A stretch of DNA of 38,994 nt from Discostella pseudostelligera (Eukaryota > Bacillariophyta > Thalassiosirophyceae > Thalassiosirales > Thalassiosiraceae). Below are positions 1-11,461 of the stretch, piece by piece. Position 1 is the first letter of the stretch; every line of letters starts with the position of its first letter. The DNA lies in NCBI GenBank assembly GCA_036940085.1, contig JALLBK010000376.1, forward strand, positions 1 to 38,994, in the 5' to 3' direction. The notes under the pieces were generated by a model. That model was not told the DNA's origin. It saw nothing but the letters and a program-made list of their open reading frames with translations, and ran no database searches. The translations under genes were made by a program, and so were the position numbers.

Positions 1-47
1 GATCGATCGGCTATCGGCAGTCGGCAGCAGACGGCAGAAGATTGACC

Positions 48-542
48 ATGGCGTCGTCGGGACCCACACCGGCGGCAGTATCACTATCCACACAACAGCC
101 AGTAACTAACCCAGCGAAAAAGATCAAGTCATCATCTGGCGAAACTATCCTCTCTCCCTTGCTGCGACATTTTGTCGGGATAGACCTACTGGTTGAAACG
201 AAGCAGGGTCGAACCTTTCGTGGTCGTCTTCGTGAAGCCGACGCGTACATGAATCTAGTATTGGCAAGAAATAATTCAAGGAGTGCACAACAGTTAGCAA
301 CAGGCGGAAGTCAACAAGGATTGCAACAGCTGATAATCAACAACGAAGTTGTAGATACTCCTCTCGGGAACAACGACGTTGAAAGTGAGGAGGAATTTGA
401 CTTGGTTCATCTTCGCGGCCCCATTATCCGATATATTGTATTTGGCCCAGACGTGGATATCACCGGAGTCATCAAGGCAGGGAGGGATCGGGAACGCGCT
501 GCCAGTGACAAGTATAGGAGAGGCATTCGAAAGGCTCGGTAA
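48..542 (+). CDS. Sm/LSm-fold snRNP protein, SmD1/LSm10-like
   Basis: A 164-residue protein with a bipartite Sm fold. Sm motif 1 lies at about residues 46-75 (GRTFRGRLREADAYMNLVLA) and Sm motif 2 at about 118-132 (LVHLRGPIIRYIVF). Between them is a Gln/Asn-rich loop of about 40 residues, longer than in most Sm proteins. The Asp-Ala-Tyr-Met-Asn core of motif 1 and the Pro-Asp-Val-Asp-Ile-Thr stretch after motif 2 resemble LSm10 of the metazoan U7 snRNP more than SmD1, although the two are paralogues. The C-terminus is basic (KYRRGIRKAR). The start is the first ATG; an upstream TTG in frame is not credible. It should form part of a heteroheptameric ring binding a U-rich snRNA. The Sm fold is clear; the subtype is inference. 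Confidence 0.85.
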   Translation: MASSGPTPAAVSLSTQQPVTNPAKKIKSSSGETILSPLLRHFVGIDLLVETKQGRTFRGRLREADAYMNLVLARNNSRSAQQLATGGSQQGLQQLIINNEVVDTPLGNNDVESEEEFDLVHLRGPIIRYIVFGPDVDITGVIKAGRDRERAASDKYRRGIRKAR

Positions 543-585
543 TTGACAACTTCTTGTAGCCGTGGTACCCACAAACAATATCTTG

Positions 586-2630
586 ATGAGAAGTCTCTCT
601 TGGGCAATATTCTCCGTTTATACCACATCGGCATCATCTATCAGGCGGTTTCCTTTTTTTTCTCATTATAACCCTGACACCTGTGAACCTTGTTATGAAT
701 GGGCATGTCGTATGTTGCATTCAAAGCAGAGGAGGGAACTTAGTAGCCGACCAACGAAACGACTTCACACAATGGAATCTAAGCGGGATTGCACCGAAGA
801 GTCAACAAATGAAGTTTCTATTCAAGGAAATATGGTTCAGATGTCTCCATACGAAAGAAAAATAGGAAAAAGTATATCGCTTTGTTCGAAATGTGTGGGA
901 GAAGGAAAGATTCGTGGGCCACTATCGAAAAAAGCTCGTGCACAGGCGAAATCTCATCAATTCAACTCAACCGATGACACCGGAGCAACAAACAAAGCAA
1001 GTGCAAAGTTTGGGCCTTCGATGAAGCTATGTGTTCTCTGCGATGGATCTGGGTTAGTTGCAAATCCACTTTCTCCGATGCCGATGGAAAACACAGACAA
1101 AGAAACAAACCTTAATGAGGTGGTTCCTCAGCATTCGCCCCTTTCAGTTGCAATCATAGGTGGTGGTATAGGGGGCATTGCATTAGCCGCGGCACTACAA
1201 CATCGCAATATTGATTGCGTTGTGTACGAAAGAGACATTTCCTTCGAAGAGCGAAAGCAGGGCTATGGACTCACAATGCAGCAGGGTGCACGAGCACTCA
1301 GATCGCTTGGGTTCATTTCCTTGACGGATTGTGACGGTGAAGTAGATAGCAACGACTCTATTGACAACAGTACAAATTATGATGGCATTCCAAGGTCGAA
1401 AGTTGGTATCCATTCGAAGCGTCACGTGGTACATTTACCCGATGGGACTGTGGTTGGAGAGTGGGGTATGCAAGTTTGGGGTGGGCGCTTTGAGAAGAAC
1501 GGAAGGAAGCACGCTAAACGTCAAAATGCACACATCTCTCGACAAAATTTGCGCAAACTACTGATGGACATGTTGAAACCAGGAACTATAAGATGGGGAT
1601 ACAAACTAGTTGATTACACTGAAAGGAGGATTGACTGCGATGATGCAAACACCGACAATCTAAACTTGAATCTGACGTTTCATTGCCGACGACACGATGG
1701 ATCGGAAGGAGCAGAAGAAGAATGCGATGATAACTTGATAACTGCCAGTGCAAGTGTACTTGTGGGTTGCGACGGAATTCGAAGTTCTGTAAGAGCAAAG
1801 AAACTTGGCGAGGATGCGGCACCATTGCGATACTTGGGCTGCATTGTAATTTTAGGCATTGGTAGATCTCCAGACTCGCAATTGACGAACGGAGAAACGG
1901 TATTCCAAACAGCTGATGGAGTTACGCGTCTGTATGCTATGCCATTTGCTGGAGGAGACGAATCATCAGACCATGGTTTAAGTATGTGGCAGCTTTCGTT
2001 CCTAATGGAAGAATGTGACGCAAAAAATCTGAGTGCATTGGGTCCTACTGCATTAAAGTCGGAAGCTCTCCAGAGATGTGGTCACTGGCATGATCCAATA
2101 CCAGCACTACTTTTGCAAACACAGGACGAGCTCATCACAGGTTACCCTTGTTATGATCGAGTGTTGGTGGAGAAGCATGCTTTTCGAGATGGCTGTAATT
2201 CATCGGCGGTCGATTCGTTTGTGACAATGCTCGGTGATGCTGCTCATCCAATGAGTCCATTCAAAGGTAAATGCTGTATCTGGCTCATCGGAATCTTATT
2301 GCATCATGTATCGTCTAACCACATCTTCATTTATTGCATCCAATAGGACAAGGTGCAAACCAAGCTCTGTTGGACGCAATACTACTTTCACGGAAGCTGT
2401 ACAAATCGATCTGTGTTGACAGAAAGGCTCCCAGAGATGAATGCATCAGTGACAGAATACCCACGGCGCTTGCCGAATTTGAGGAGGAGATGCTACAGAG
2501 AGCAGCTGTCAAGGTTGAAAAATCAGCTAGTGCCGCTAAATTTTTACATTCCGACGTGGCAATAAGCAAAGGCAATGTTACAAGAGGTGCCGCAGCTGCA
2601 GACGATGTGGTAAGGAAAGAACAATTTTGA
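586..2630 (+). CDS. FAD-dependent monooxygenase (class A) with N-terminal CxxCxGxG pair
   Basis: Two exons, 586-2266 and 2347-2630, joined over an 80-bp GT-AG intron (phase 1), give 654 residues. All class A flavin monooxygenase fingerprints are present: the Rossmann GxGxxG at G192-G197, the DG motif at D396-G397, and the GD motif at G550-D551 continuing across the splice junction as PFKGQGANQALLDA. This exact continuation validates the intron. Before the enzyme domain are about 180 residues with two Cys motifs, C100-C103 (CSKCVGEG) and C149-C152 (CVLCDGSG), which look like half of a DnaJ-type zinc site. The substrate is unknown. It starts 44 bp after the upstream stop codon. The start at 586 is the first ATG; ATGs at 709 and 772 are alternatives. 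The Arg/Ser-rich N-terminus may be an organelle signal. Confidence 0.88.
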
Positions 2631-2954
2631 CCGTCGGTACATGGCGAAGCTGTTGGCTTTTGTAGCATAGCCAAAGTACTCCTATTAAATGATATTGATG
2701 GAAGGTGCAAGTAGATACTACGAACCTACTCGCTCCAGCCGCGCTGCTAGCTCACCGTACGTAGGCGCAAAGATAATTAGCGATATTGCTTACGCGATAA
2801 ACACCTATTACCCCTAGAGAAGTAATCATACCAGTTATCGCTTAATATCCTCCTGTCAGTCATCGACTTCTATTTTTCCGAAATCAACGCCAAAGACCAA
2901 TGGAGAATGGAGACTGTGACCATGGCAGCCGTATGAGCGACAGCAACTGACATC
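2631..2954. other. Intergenic region between monooxygenase and PIP kinase
   Basis: Between two genes on the same strand, so it should hold the 3' UTR of one and the promoter of the other. It contains A/T-rich stretches near 2770-2860. I see no coding signal, RNA gene or clear repeat. Confidence 0.5.
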
Positions 2955-5900
2955 ATGACGAGTACCATGAGTGACGCAACCATAGCAGAGACATCTCGGG
3001 CCCTGGCCGAGAGTCCCCCGCCGCCACCACCGCCGGGTTCCCCCTTGACAGTGAAATTTACTCTCACGCCGGGATCACCGCTGAAATTATCTCCACCGCA
3101 CAACCGACTTGGCGTCAGCGGCGTAGGCGAGAACACCACTATCAGCAAGGATACAAGTACTGTTGCTTCGTCTACATCATCATTTTCTCACGAAGACAGC
3201 AGCAACAACAACAACAACGCGTCGGCATTGCTCTCCCCTCCTTTGTTACTCGAAATCGAAGATGGCACGCCAGCAGCCGAAGCGCTCAAGGCCAATGCTG
3301 ACGTTCGGGTTAGTAAACTTCGAAAAGTCGGACGCAGTGTACGCGTGCTGAAATCGGCGTCACGTACATCACGGGGAGGGAGTGGGGCGCACGTGCGGAG
3401 TAGATCCCTTGCGTCAATAGACCAGACGCAGCCGGCCATTCTGGAGGTGGATGACGAGGGGGGTTCGGATCATGATCATGGCGCAGATGCAGACAACACT
3501 CTGGAAAGACATGAGAGTGATGGTGATGAGAATAATGTTTCCTCTTCGCTGGATAATGCACTTGACAAGTCTACACAAATAAATGACGCAGACGCTGATA
3601 GAGATAAGCAACTGAATCCAACGCTCGGTACCCCTTCTGCCAGCACGGATGGGGTCATTCAATCAAATAATACTCCAGGTACCCCTGCAGCAGAGTCTGG
3701 ATTACTCACACAACATTCAGCACTAAACCGTAGCGGACAAAAGTCTCCATCAGTAACCATAGCGGAAGCCAACCGCAAGAGTGACGGTAATTTGGATGAT
3801 CTCAGGACTGAAAAGGACAAACTGCCTCATACACCACCCAGCGCCCCCATCGAATCGTTGTTACTTGCACCCAATCACCCATCCCATAGACTCAGTGGAT
3901 CATTCACTCATTTAGCATCCTCAGCTGCCGTAGCGGCTGCCTGCCTCGCGGGAGAGGAGATGGATAGGAAACGGGCTGCACAAATTATTGAACTTGGTAT
4001 CATCGAAGGAGCAGAGGACACCACCGCCAATCTAGCTGGTCATGCACATAAATCACCCCTCAAACAGCCCTTCACCCATCTTTTCAAGGGTAATGCCAAC
4101 ATGTCGGAAATGGGCAGTATTGACGATAGTGCAATACAAACTAGACGAAGCCCCCGTCCAGGCATATTGCGCAAGCGTGCTTGTTCTGTTTCCGACGGAA
4201 TTGCGCATGTACCGTTGCTGCCTCGGGGTGCATCCACTGGCTCTGCCCCAGCGATCACATTGTCAAAACTACCTTTCGAGACTACTCCTGAAATGCCATC
4301 TGAAATATCCATCGATGAGACGGTGAAACATGACAATGTTCGACTAAATGAAAAAGGCGATGCTCAACAATTATTAGATGATCTTAGCGACGATGGTATT
4401 GTGCTCTTCGCCGGAAAACACAGCGATGATACGGAGCTGGCGCAACCAGAGAGGCAAATCAGCTTCAGTCCCATCCTGGTCGAAATTCCCGGCAGCAGCA
4501 CTCGTCAATTTACGATAGAAGAGTCAAAAGAGGAGGAGGATGAGGAAGTTCAGGAAATGTCTGAAATTGAAAGAGAGGCCGATCATCACAAGCCATTAAT
4601 GACCAAGGCTAGGAAGAAACTATCACGCATGGCCATCAAAAAGAAGGAGGTGATTCCCGACGATGATTCATTTTATTTCCATGGTCCAAAGTCAGTTCGC
4701 AAATGGGTCAAACGACGTCGATCCAAGGTGGAAAGTAAGGATCTGCGTTCGTATGTGAAGGGGAAGGTGATTGACGGTAAGCATGAGTTGTACACAATGT
4801 CCATCGCCGTCATGTTTGGGATGAGGACGTCCATTGGAAGGACGAACCTGGCCATGAGTCAAACGGCGCACAATTCACGACGATGGTTGGATAATGATGA
4901 TTTGATGGCCGTTGAAAAATATGAGTTTCCACCGAGAGTGAGTGCCCCAGAACCATTCTGTTTCACCACCTTTATTCATTCATATCAAGCTAACAATGTC
5001 ACCTTTCTCCCCGACATTGAAGGGAAGTGATATCACACCCCCACATTTATTGAACCACACTTTCAAGTTCAAGGACTATTCTCCCCTAGCATTTGCGTAT
5101 CTGAGGAGAATGTTCGGCGTTAATGAATACGACTTCCTTCTGTCCGTGTGTGGCAATGCCAACTACATTGAATTCCAATCGAATGCCAAAAGTGAGCAGT
5201 TCTTCTTCTATTCACCCGACGGAAAGTACATGATCAAGACAATGACAAATACCGAAAGCAAATTTCTACGAAGGATATTGCCCCACTATTTTCGCCATTG
5301 TGCCATGAACCCTAATACTCTCGTCACGAAATTCTTGGGCATGTATCGGGTGAAGCTTTATCATCTTAACCGAAATGTAAAATTTGTGGTGATGAAATCT
5401 GTGTATGACACAGATAAATTTTTGCACCAGCTGTTTGATGTGAAGGGATCAACGACCGGGCGGGATGCCAAACCCAGTGACGCGGTGAAGAAGGATAATG
5501 ACATTAGGCGAATGTTACCTGATGGGGCATTTGTTTTGGAGCCTGGCCTACGCGAGCGTTTGAAAGCTCAGGTGGAGAATGATTGCCAATGGCTCCAGTC
5601 GATGAAAATTATGGATTACAGCATGCTGATTGGTGTGCACAATATTTGCCAGAGAAGTACAAAACCGACATTAAAGCCCGTTGTAACGCCTACACGAACG
5701 ACGCCGAATGATGACGGAGACAACGGCTCGTACTCTTCCAACGATGCGTCCAACGCAACTCTTGATCGCTTTCTAGACGATGACGATGATAGCTACCTCG
5801 ACGGTGTTCATAATAAGTCGAGTAGAACCCTTGTTGGATCGGGCACATCTCACACATCGGGTGATGCAGTTCGTGTATTGAATAGTTCAGAAAAAGTCGA

Positions 5901-6534
5901 CGATGAATCATTTAAAGAAAGCAGGAAGGGAATGGATGCTTTGGTAGAAAAGGCAATCGAAGATATGTACTGGCCATTCCACCGGTTTTACAACATCCAG
6001 GGCCTTCGTCGAATGACACCAGTTCATGAATCTCCAATGGACCCAGAAACGGAAGAAGGGGGTGAACCTCAACTTACAGACGAAATGCAAGGTTTCTGGA
6101 AAGCCTGGTTTGACCCTAAATCACAAACGACCATGTCAAGCGGGGGAAACAGTGTGTTGCCAACATTCGAGGCGCCTCTTAGTTTCAGAAAGGACGGAGG
6201 TCTCATGATGGATACAACTTCTATTGAAATGCCGTTGGAGATACCTGTATCGGGTGCTCCATACATGGTTGAGTATTGCGATGGCAAAATTTTTTACATG
6301 GGAATAATCGACATTCTTCAGCAATTCAACATTAGAAAGCGATGTGAAGCTCGATACCGCAGGCTCGCTGGGAAAGGGTGGGAAGCAGCAAGCTGTGTTC
6401 ACCCGAAGCTCTATGCACATCGGTTTATCCGCTTTTTCGATGAGTACACTGCATACCATCAGCCATCCAATGAACAACAGTCTGTGTCTATCGAACCATT
6501 ACAAAACAACACGGGTAAACCTCACCAGGAATGA
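2955..6534 (+). CDS. Phosphatidylinositol phosphate kinase (PIP5K/PIP4K family)
   Basis: Two exons, 2955-4937 and 5023-6534, joined over an 85-bp phase-0 intron (donor GTGAGT), give 1164 residues. The splice restores the core sequence EKYEFPPR-GSDITPPH. The catalytic domain spans about residues 590-1150. Visible elements are the nucleotide-binding lysine K733 in GKYMIKTM, the DVKGST motif at about 800 (DLKGS in most relatives), the MDYSMLIGVH motif with D859, and the metal-binding MGIIDILQ motif with D1091. The active site looks intact. A variable insert of about 200 residues lies between the last two motifs, as is usual in the family. The first 560 residues are low complexity (polyproline, Ser- and Asp-rich) with no recognised domain. 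It should phosphorylate PtdIns monophosphates on the cytosolic face of membranes. Confidence 0.95.
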
Positions 6535-6858
6535 CGCAGATCATTTTGATGATTGTTACTAGATTCGCGCCTCTCCTTGAAGAAATGTAGCAGACATATT
6601 GTAAGTTCCGAAGTAGAAACGATTCAAAGAGAAGTAATCCTTTTTGACCGACGAAACAATCTGCATGAGAACGCTGGTGGAACAACCAGCTTAAACAGTA
6701 TTGAAGACTTGACGGTTTTGAATAGCCTTTCTGACAACATAGCTTCAACACGCACAGAACAATGACAATAAGGACAGCTCGAACGAGAGGGTTCAAGTGA
6801 GAATGGGGATTATTGAATCTTATCAGAAGAAAAAAATGCATAGTCTATTGGATGGTGC
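6535..6858. other. Convergent intergenic region (3' ends)
   Basis: The PIP kinase and the sulfotransferase converge here, so the 324 bp should contain the two 3' UTRs and poly(A) sites. Short ORFs on both strands look like chance. Nothing else is visible. Confidence 0.5.
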
Positions 6859-9800
6859 CTATTGAGGGAACAGGCGAAGGCCTTGTTGAGAAAACAACTC
6901 TTTGGCAAATTCATACAATCTCATATCAAACTTGTTTGCATTGACGATCAATCGCCACGCCTGTGAATTTTTCTCTACTGTAGGATGAGCATGCATCATT
7001 GACCACGCAACCTCCGTTTTCCTCTCAAGACAACTTTGATCCTTTTCATTCTTTGGATTCCACCCGAAATACTTTTGTATCCTCTCAAATGTTTCACGCT
7101 TTTCTTCCATCAGACCCACAAGGCACTTTTGTCGAAGTACCTCTTTGGCAACTTCCAGGTCGTCCTCAGTGAGCTCTTTTTTAGTCAATTCGTTAGTTAA
7201 GAATCTAGTCATCCAGTTGTTCTCTGCGTAACCAGTTTTGTAAAATTCCTCGATGGATATGTCAGCAAATTGTTCATTTCTAGTGTCCAGTTGTTTCCAT
7301 TGAGTGTCCTGAATGAAGTAAAAGAGGCTTGCAGCCCTTTCAACAGGGTGACGAAAGATGGCGAACATCCTCCCCTTTTGTGTTGGAGAAAATAACGGTA
7401 AAGCTTCATGAAGTAGGGGGCTGATCACTACATCTGCAAGTCCACTGGATACTAAATCTAGTCGTTTGGCACGAGATACTCCTTGGTGCGTTGAGGTATC
7501 AACATTAACATATGATACTTGTTGTGAAAAATGAAGCACCTTGAGTTCCTGTTGCACAGAAATGGGAACTGAGGCAAACCAGGCGTAAATAAGACGATGG
7601 AAACGAGTTGAAGGAGAAGACGTACCTCGTCGCGACCTTGTCCTTCGCCGCCGCCTGCATCAGCAGCGAGAGTCAAATGCAAACAGCTACAAAAGGCAAA
7701 ATGAAATCAGCACTGTTAACGCAATACAACGACCAATGGGCGTTTCTACTCACACCCCCAATATATCATTCATAGTGCCACCGCCGGATCTTGGTACGTG
7801 CCAGTAAAACGGTGTTCCACTTTGAAGCAGGATGTCGTTAACATCTGCCAGAGCCCCAAACTTTTCAGGAAGACGAATGCCATGATCTAGGATTTCTTGT
7901 TCAGAGTATATTGAGTCTACAGCTTCTGATTCCACAGCGACTTGTTTGCTTATTTTCCCTAACCGACTTGCATCCGTGTAACCTGCTTGTCGTTCAATAT
8001 CGTCATCCGTGGCATCGGTAGCAAAATCCGAGATCTGGACACTTTCATGACCAAGAGAGCTGCCCTTCCAACCAAATTTCTTCTTTGCTGGTGATCTATA
8101 AACAATTGTGAATGCAATTGTGAATGCGACAGTCAGGGCAAGGGATATGCCACCAAGTACAGTAGCTCTATTTCTTCTGAAGGACCTTCGCGACCCCCTT
8201 ATCCCACTATTGCACGAATCCGACATTGCTCTACTGAAGTAGTCTATTTCATCGTCGTCGTCAACAACGCAGTGACTACTAGCACGGACGCCTATTTGTT
8301 TCCGACGCGACAGTGTTCCGGACCCCTCTTCGAGCAAAATATCTTCCAAGCTATCCAAGGAATCAGATCTATCAAACTTTTTGCGCTGCTTGACGGCCAA
8401 TGGTATCGGAAACAAATATGACCCGACAGAATGGTGTGCCCTCCATGCGAGCAAGGCAAGATTTTGGTAGAATCCGAGCGTGCTCACGGTCGTCTCTGTG
8501 TCAGCGGTGCCTTCTGAAACAGATTGAGCACCGCAATTCATACCTCCTATTTCTAATCGTGATACATTCGACTTCACATCTTCGGCGAAGCCATATCTGC
8601 TCAACTCAGTAGATTTATCTTCACCGCCCTTTGCAAAATGTGCACATCCACCATTAGGAAAAGGTTGTATTATCGCCGTACCCCTTTGCCTTTGGTTCCT
8701 CACAGGCGTGCAGTCGGAATTAAGTGCGTAGGCAATTTCATCCAGATTGTTCTTCACTCCGCTTCTAGTGCAGTCCTCATTGCTCCACGCTCCAATTCCT
8801 GATGAGGCGAAAGCAGAAACTTTGGGTAATTTCCGGACACGGTCACGACCGTACAGACCCTTCCGATGAATCATTCTGCTCCCTCCGCCAATAATTGTAG
8901 TATCATTGTTCATCCAAGCAAGACCAGGTCGACTGATCTGCATGTTGGTGGAACGAGACGACACGCCGAAGATTGATGGAATGTTTTGCTTATGAGGAGT
9001 AGATCCGGCGAGACTTGACGTTATTTGCGACACTGAGTCATCATCAACCGAAATTTTGTAGGTGTAAATGAAAGGTGATTCAGTCGGTTCCGACAGTGTG
9101 GATGTTTCATCCTCTGCCTTTCTTTGTTTGCTAGTACCGAGGACGTTTGCTGTGATAGGCAAATACAATATTTTACTCAAAAAAGAGAATCTGTGCATAT
9201 GCATAAATGTTCATGATCACCTGGCTTACCTTGCGTTGCAGGGTTGGCTTGTGATGCCCGTGTATTATTAAATGTCGAAAACCGCCCCCTCGGAGGAGTA
9301 ACTTCATTATGCATCAGTGGCGTCAATTTATCCGGCTCTTGTTCAGACAAGTAGGATCCAGAGTTACGGCTATTGCTGCTCAATTGAATGTCATCGAGAA
9401 TTGAGTCTACAAGTGAACTCCCTCCGCTCTGACGAATCGATATAGGAAACTTGGATTCCAGCCTTATTTTGCTCTCATCCCCATTAGCAATCATTCTCTT
9501 CTGCCCTGTGACAAGTTCGTCGCTCCAGAGTTTGTCATTCTCATCTTCTGATACAGGACTATGCGCTTCATCAACTGAAGGATTTGTGTTTTGTATGGGA
9601 GGAGTCTCAATCCGACGAGAAGATATTTCATCCACAAAATCCAAGGGAGTAATATGTCGCATGTTTTGTTTTTGTATGAAATTGTTCTTGTCCTCATTCA
9701 TGAAATGTAAGTTGTTATCAACAGCAAATGTAGATGAAGATGCCCCCGCCTCAGTAGCAGAATGTTTCGGTTCCATAGAGGCAGTATTATGTGCCCCCCT

Positions 9801-10148
9801 TAACTCAGCTCTTGCGACTGACCTATCGAGTAATGGTTTGCCTTGGTCGACTTTTTGATCATTCACTATGCATGAAAGAATATTATCCAGCCTAAAATCG
9901 TCGTCGTCGTCGTCGTCACCAATGTCTATATCGTCACCTGCACGTGGGTCATTTCTAGTGGGTAGTGATGACTGTATCTGATTGCGGGGATTCATTTGCT
10001 TCGTAAAGTGGCTCACATCCAGGATGGTATCGACACCACTGGCGGTGGCATTATTCGTCGTTGAACCACCACCACCGCCTTGAGCCTTCGACAGACTGCT
10101 GCGGCGCTGGGATGAGGCAGACCAGCTGGGCCTTCGTCCTACTGGCAT
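6859..10148 (-). CDS. Type II membrane sulfotransferase with long N-terminal extension
   Basis: Four exons on the minus strand: 10148-9230, 9149-7754, 7686-7626 and 7548-6859. The introns are 80, 67 and 77 bp and all phases agree, giving 1021 residues. The 61-nt third exon is needed to continue the domain (GVCLHLTLAADAG). The PAPS-binding 5'-phosphosulfate loop is WHVPRSGGGT (H757 to T765) and the 3'-phosphate site is IFRHPVERAAS (R858, S866). One hydrophobic helix at about 635-657 would make this a type II Golgi-type protein with a lumenal transferase domain. The first 630 residues are Ser/Asp-rich, with an Asp run. It likely sulfates a glycan or small molecule; the acceptor is unknown. The frame is open upstream only to a TTG at 10226, so the ATG at 10148 was chosen; an upstream exon is possible. 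Confidence 0.88.
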
Positions 10149-10831
10149 ACCACGTTTTCTCTTTCGTATTGGCGGCAGAGCTATCGGATCATAGTTGATT
10201 ATTTCAACGGGCTGTGGCAAGGGCAAGGGCTAGGGGTGGCAAATGCAAATCCCAACATTGCTCGGCAGTGCTTGCACTCTGATTCGGCATTAATCTTTCA
10301 TGTTGGTTATTGATTGAGTGTTGGTTGAATGAATCGAGTGCCTTGTCCTTGTCTTTTGGTGGAGAGAGAGAGTGGGAGAGCGGGAAAGTGGAAGCGTGGA
10401 AGGAAGGGTACCAAAAGGGTACGTATGGCCTTTGTGACCTTCCTTCGTATTTGATGTGGTTCTTCGGACAATAAGAGTCATAGGGGTAGTCATAATGTCC
10501 GGTTCTGAAGTCAAGTCTCCCGCCAAAAACTCTAGTCTCCCGCCACAACCACAACTGCCACGCGTAATCACCTTTCATGATGATCGGTGCGGATGATGTT
10601 AAGGGAGGAGTATCAGTATCAAGTACTCTAGGAGTATCATGTTATGTAGTTGCTGTAAAGACTTCTTTCTTTCAATTACTCCTACACTCAAATCCTTTAA
10701 CGAGAGAATCGGATGTAGAACCAGATGCGTGACAAATATCCAGCTAGATGGACGATGCGGAATCTCAGTATTCCAAACACCGCAATTTCCCCCCTCGTAA
10801 GTATTGTTCAAAGGCCTGCGATGATCAAAGT
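10149..10831. other. Intergenic region upstream of the sulfotransferase gene
   Basis: Presumed promoter and 5' UTR of the sulfotransferase plus the 3' flank of the next minus-strand gene. The one visible structured element is a pair of CCCGCC boxes near 10516-10549. Open frames here have no recognisable protein features. Confidence 0.5.
10516..10549 (-). promoter_or_regulatory. Two E2F-like boxes spaced 20 bp apart
   Basis: TCTCCCGCCAAAAA (10516-10529) and TCTCCCGCCACAAC (10536-10549) form a direct repeat with a 20-bp period. Read on the minus strand they give TTTTTGGCGGGAGA, close to the known E2F/DP consensus. They lie about 370 bp upstream of the chosen sulfotransferase start. Function is inferred from motif and position only. 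Confidence 0.45.
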
Positions 10832-11461
10832 CTAACTCTCTATCTTCTGAAGACAGGAGCAGGGGTACCAACCAATGGATATTCTTGGCTCATTTTCTGA
10901 AGACTCCATCCCCGTCGTCGCTGCATCACGGTCAATCGAACACAAATTGTATTGCCCCCCTGGTCCGACGCCTTCTTCGAGTACACTAACGACGTCCCCT
11001 ACTTTGACATTCTTCAAACATTTATGGCCGTCAAAATTGAGTGGAACCTTGCGAATGATGCACTTGAACTTTGACATGGAATCTAATCCTTCTTCCAACA
11101 TCCTTCTATCTTCCTTCCGAGAAGTTGCTTCATCTCTTCTGACCTCACGTTCCAATTGTTTATACATAGTTTCTCTCTGCTGATCGTTACGCGTCTGAAG
11201 AATGTAATCTATACCAACCAATGCAAAAATAAAAGAACCAAAGACAATTTCTGGGACACCGTTTCGCCGGTATTCACCGAAACGATCACGAAGTGCAGTA
11301 GACCATGAAGTGTGCGAAGGTTTGCTATGAGTCTGCCTACAATTTCGGAAAGCAAATTGTTGTGAACGGATCCTCTCGTTCTTAGATATTAAATTTTCGG
11401 GGAATGACAAGCAAAGCGAATTGTGACGACCATACGATCGACTGGCGATCTTACGCAGCAT
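10832..11461 (-). CDS. Small membrane protein with mitochondrial-type presequence and SH3-like C-terminus
   Basis: A single-exon gene of 209 residues that I do not recognise. The N-terminus (MLRKIASRSYGRHNS) is basic, Ser-rich and without acids, as in mitochondrial presequences. A hydrophobic segment at about 72-88 (IVFGSFIFALVGIDYIL) is a likely membrane helix. It is followed by a charged, probably helical stretch rich in Arg and Glu. The C-terminal 80 residues (VKVGDVVSVLEEGVGPGGQY then ISIGWYPCSCL) have the beta-strand pattern of a small SH3-like barrel. It may be an inner-membrane protein with a soluble barrel. It shares the region 11462-11983 with the divergent gene that follows. Confidence 0.75.
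   Translation of the reverse strand: MLRKIASRSYGRHNSLCLSFPENLISKNERIRSQQFAFRNCRQTHSKPSHTSWSTALRDRFGEYRRNGVPEIVFGSFIFALVGIDYILQTRNDQQRETMYKQLEREVRRDEATSRKEDRRMLEEGLDSMSKFKCIIRKVPLNFDGHKCLKNVKVGDVVSVLEEGVGPGGQYNLCSIDRDAATTGMESSENEPRISIGWYPCSCLQKIES

Noticed and set aside
9177..9204. Separate gene start at the internal ATG of sulfotransferase exon 2
   Set aside because: The ATGs lie inside a predicted 80-bp intron with good GTAAGC and CACAG ends and matching phase, so the two frames are better joined.
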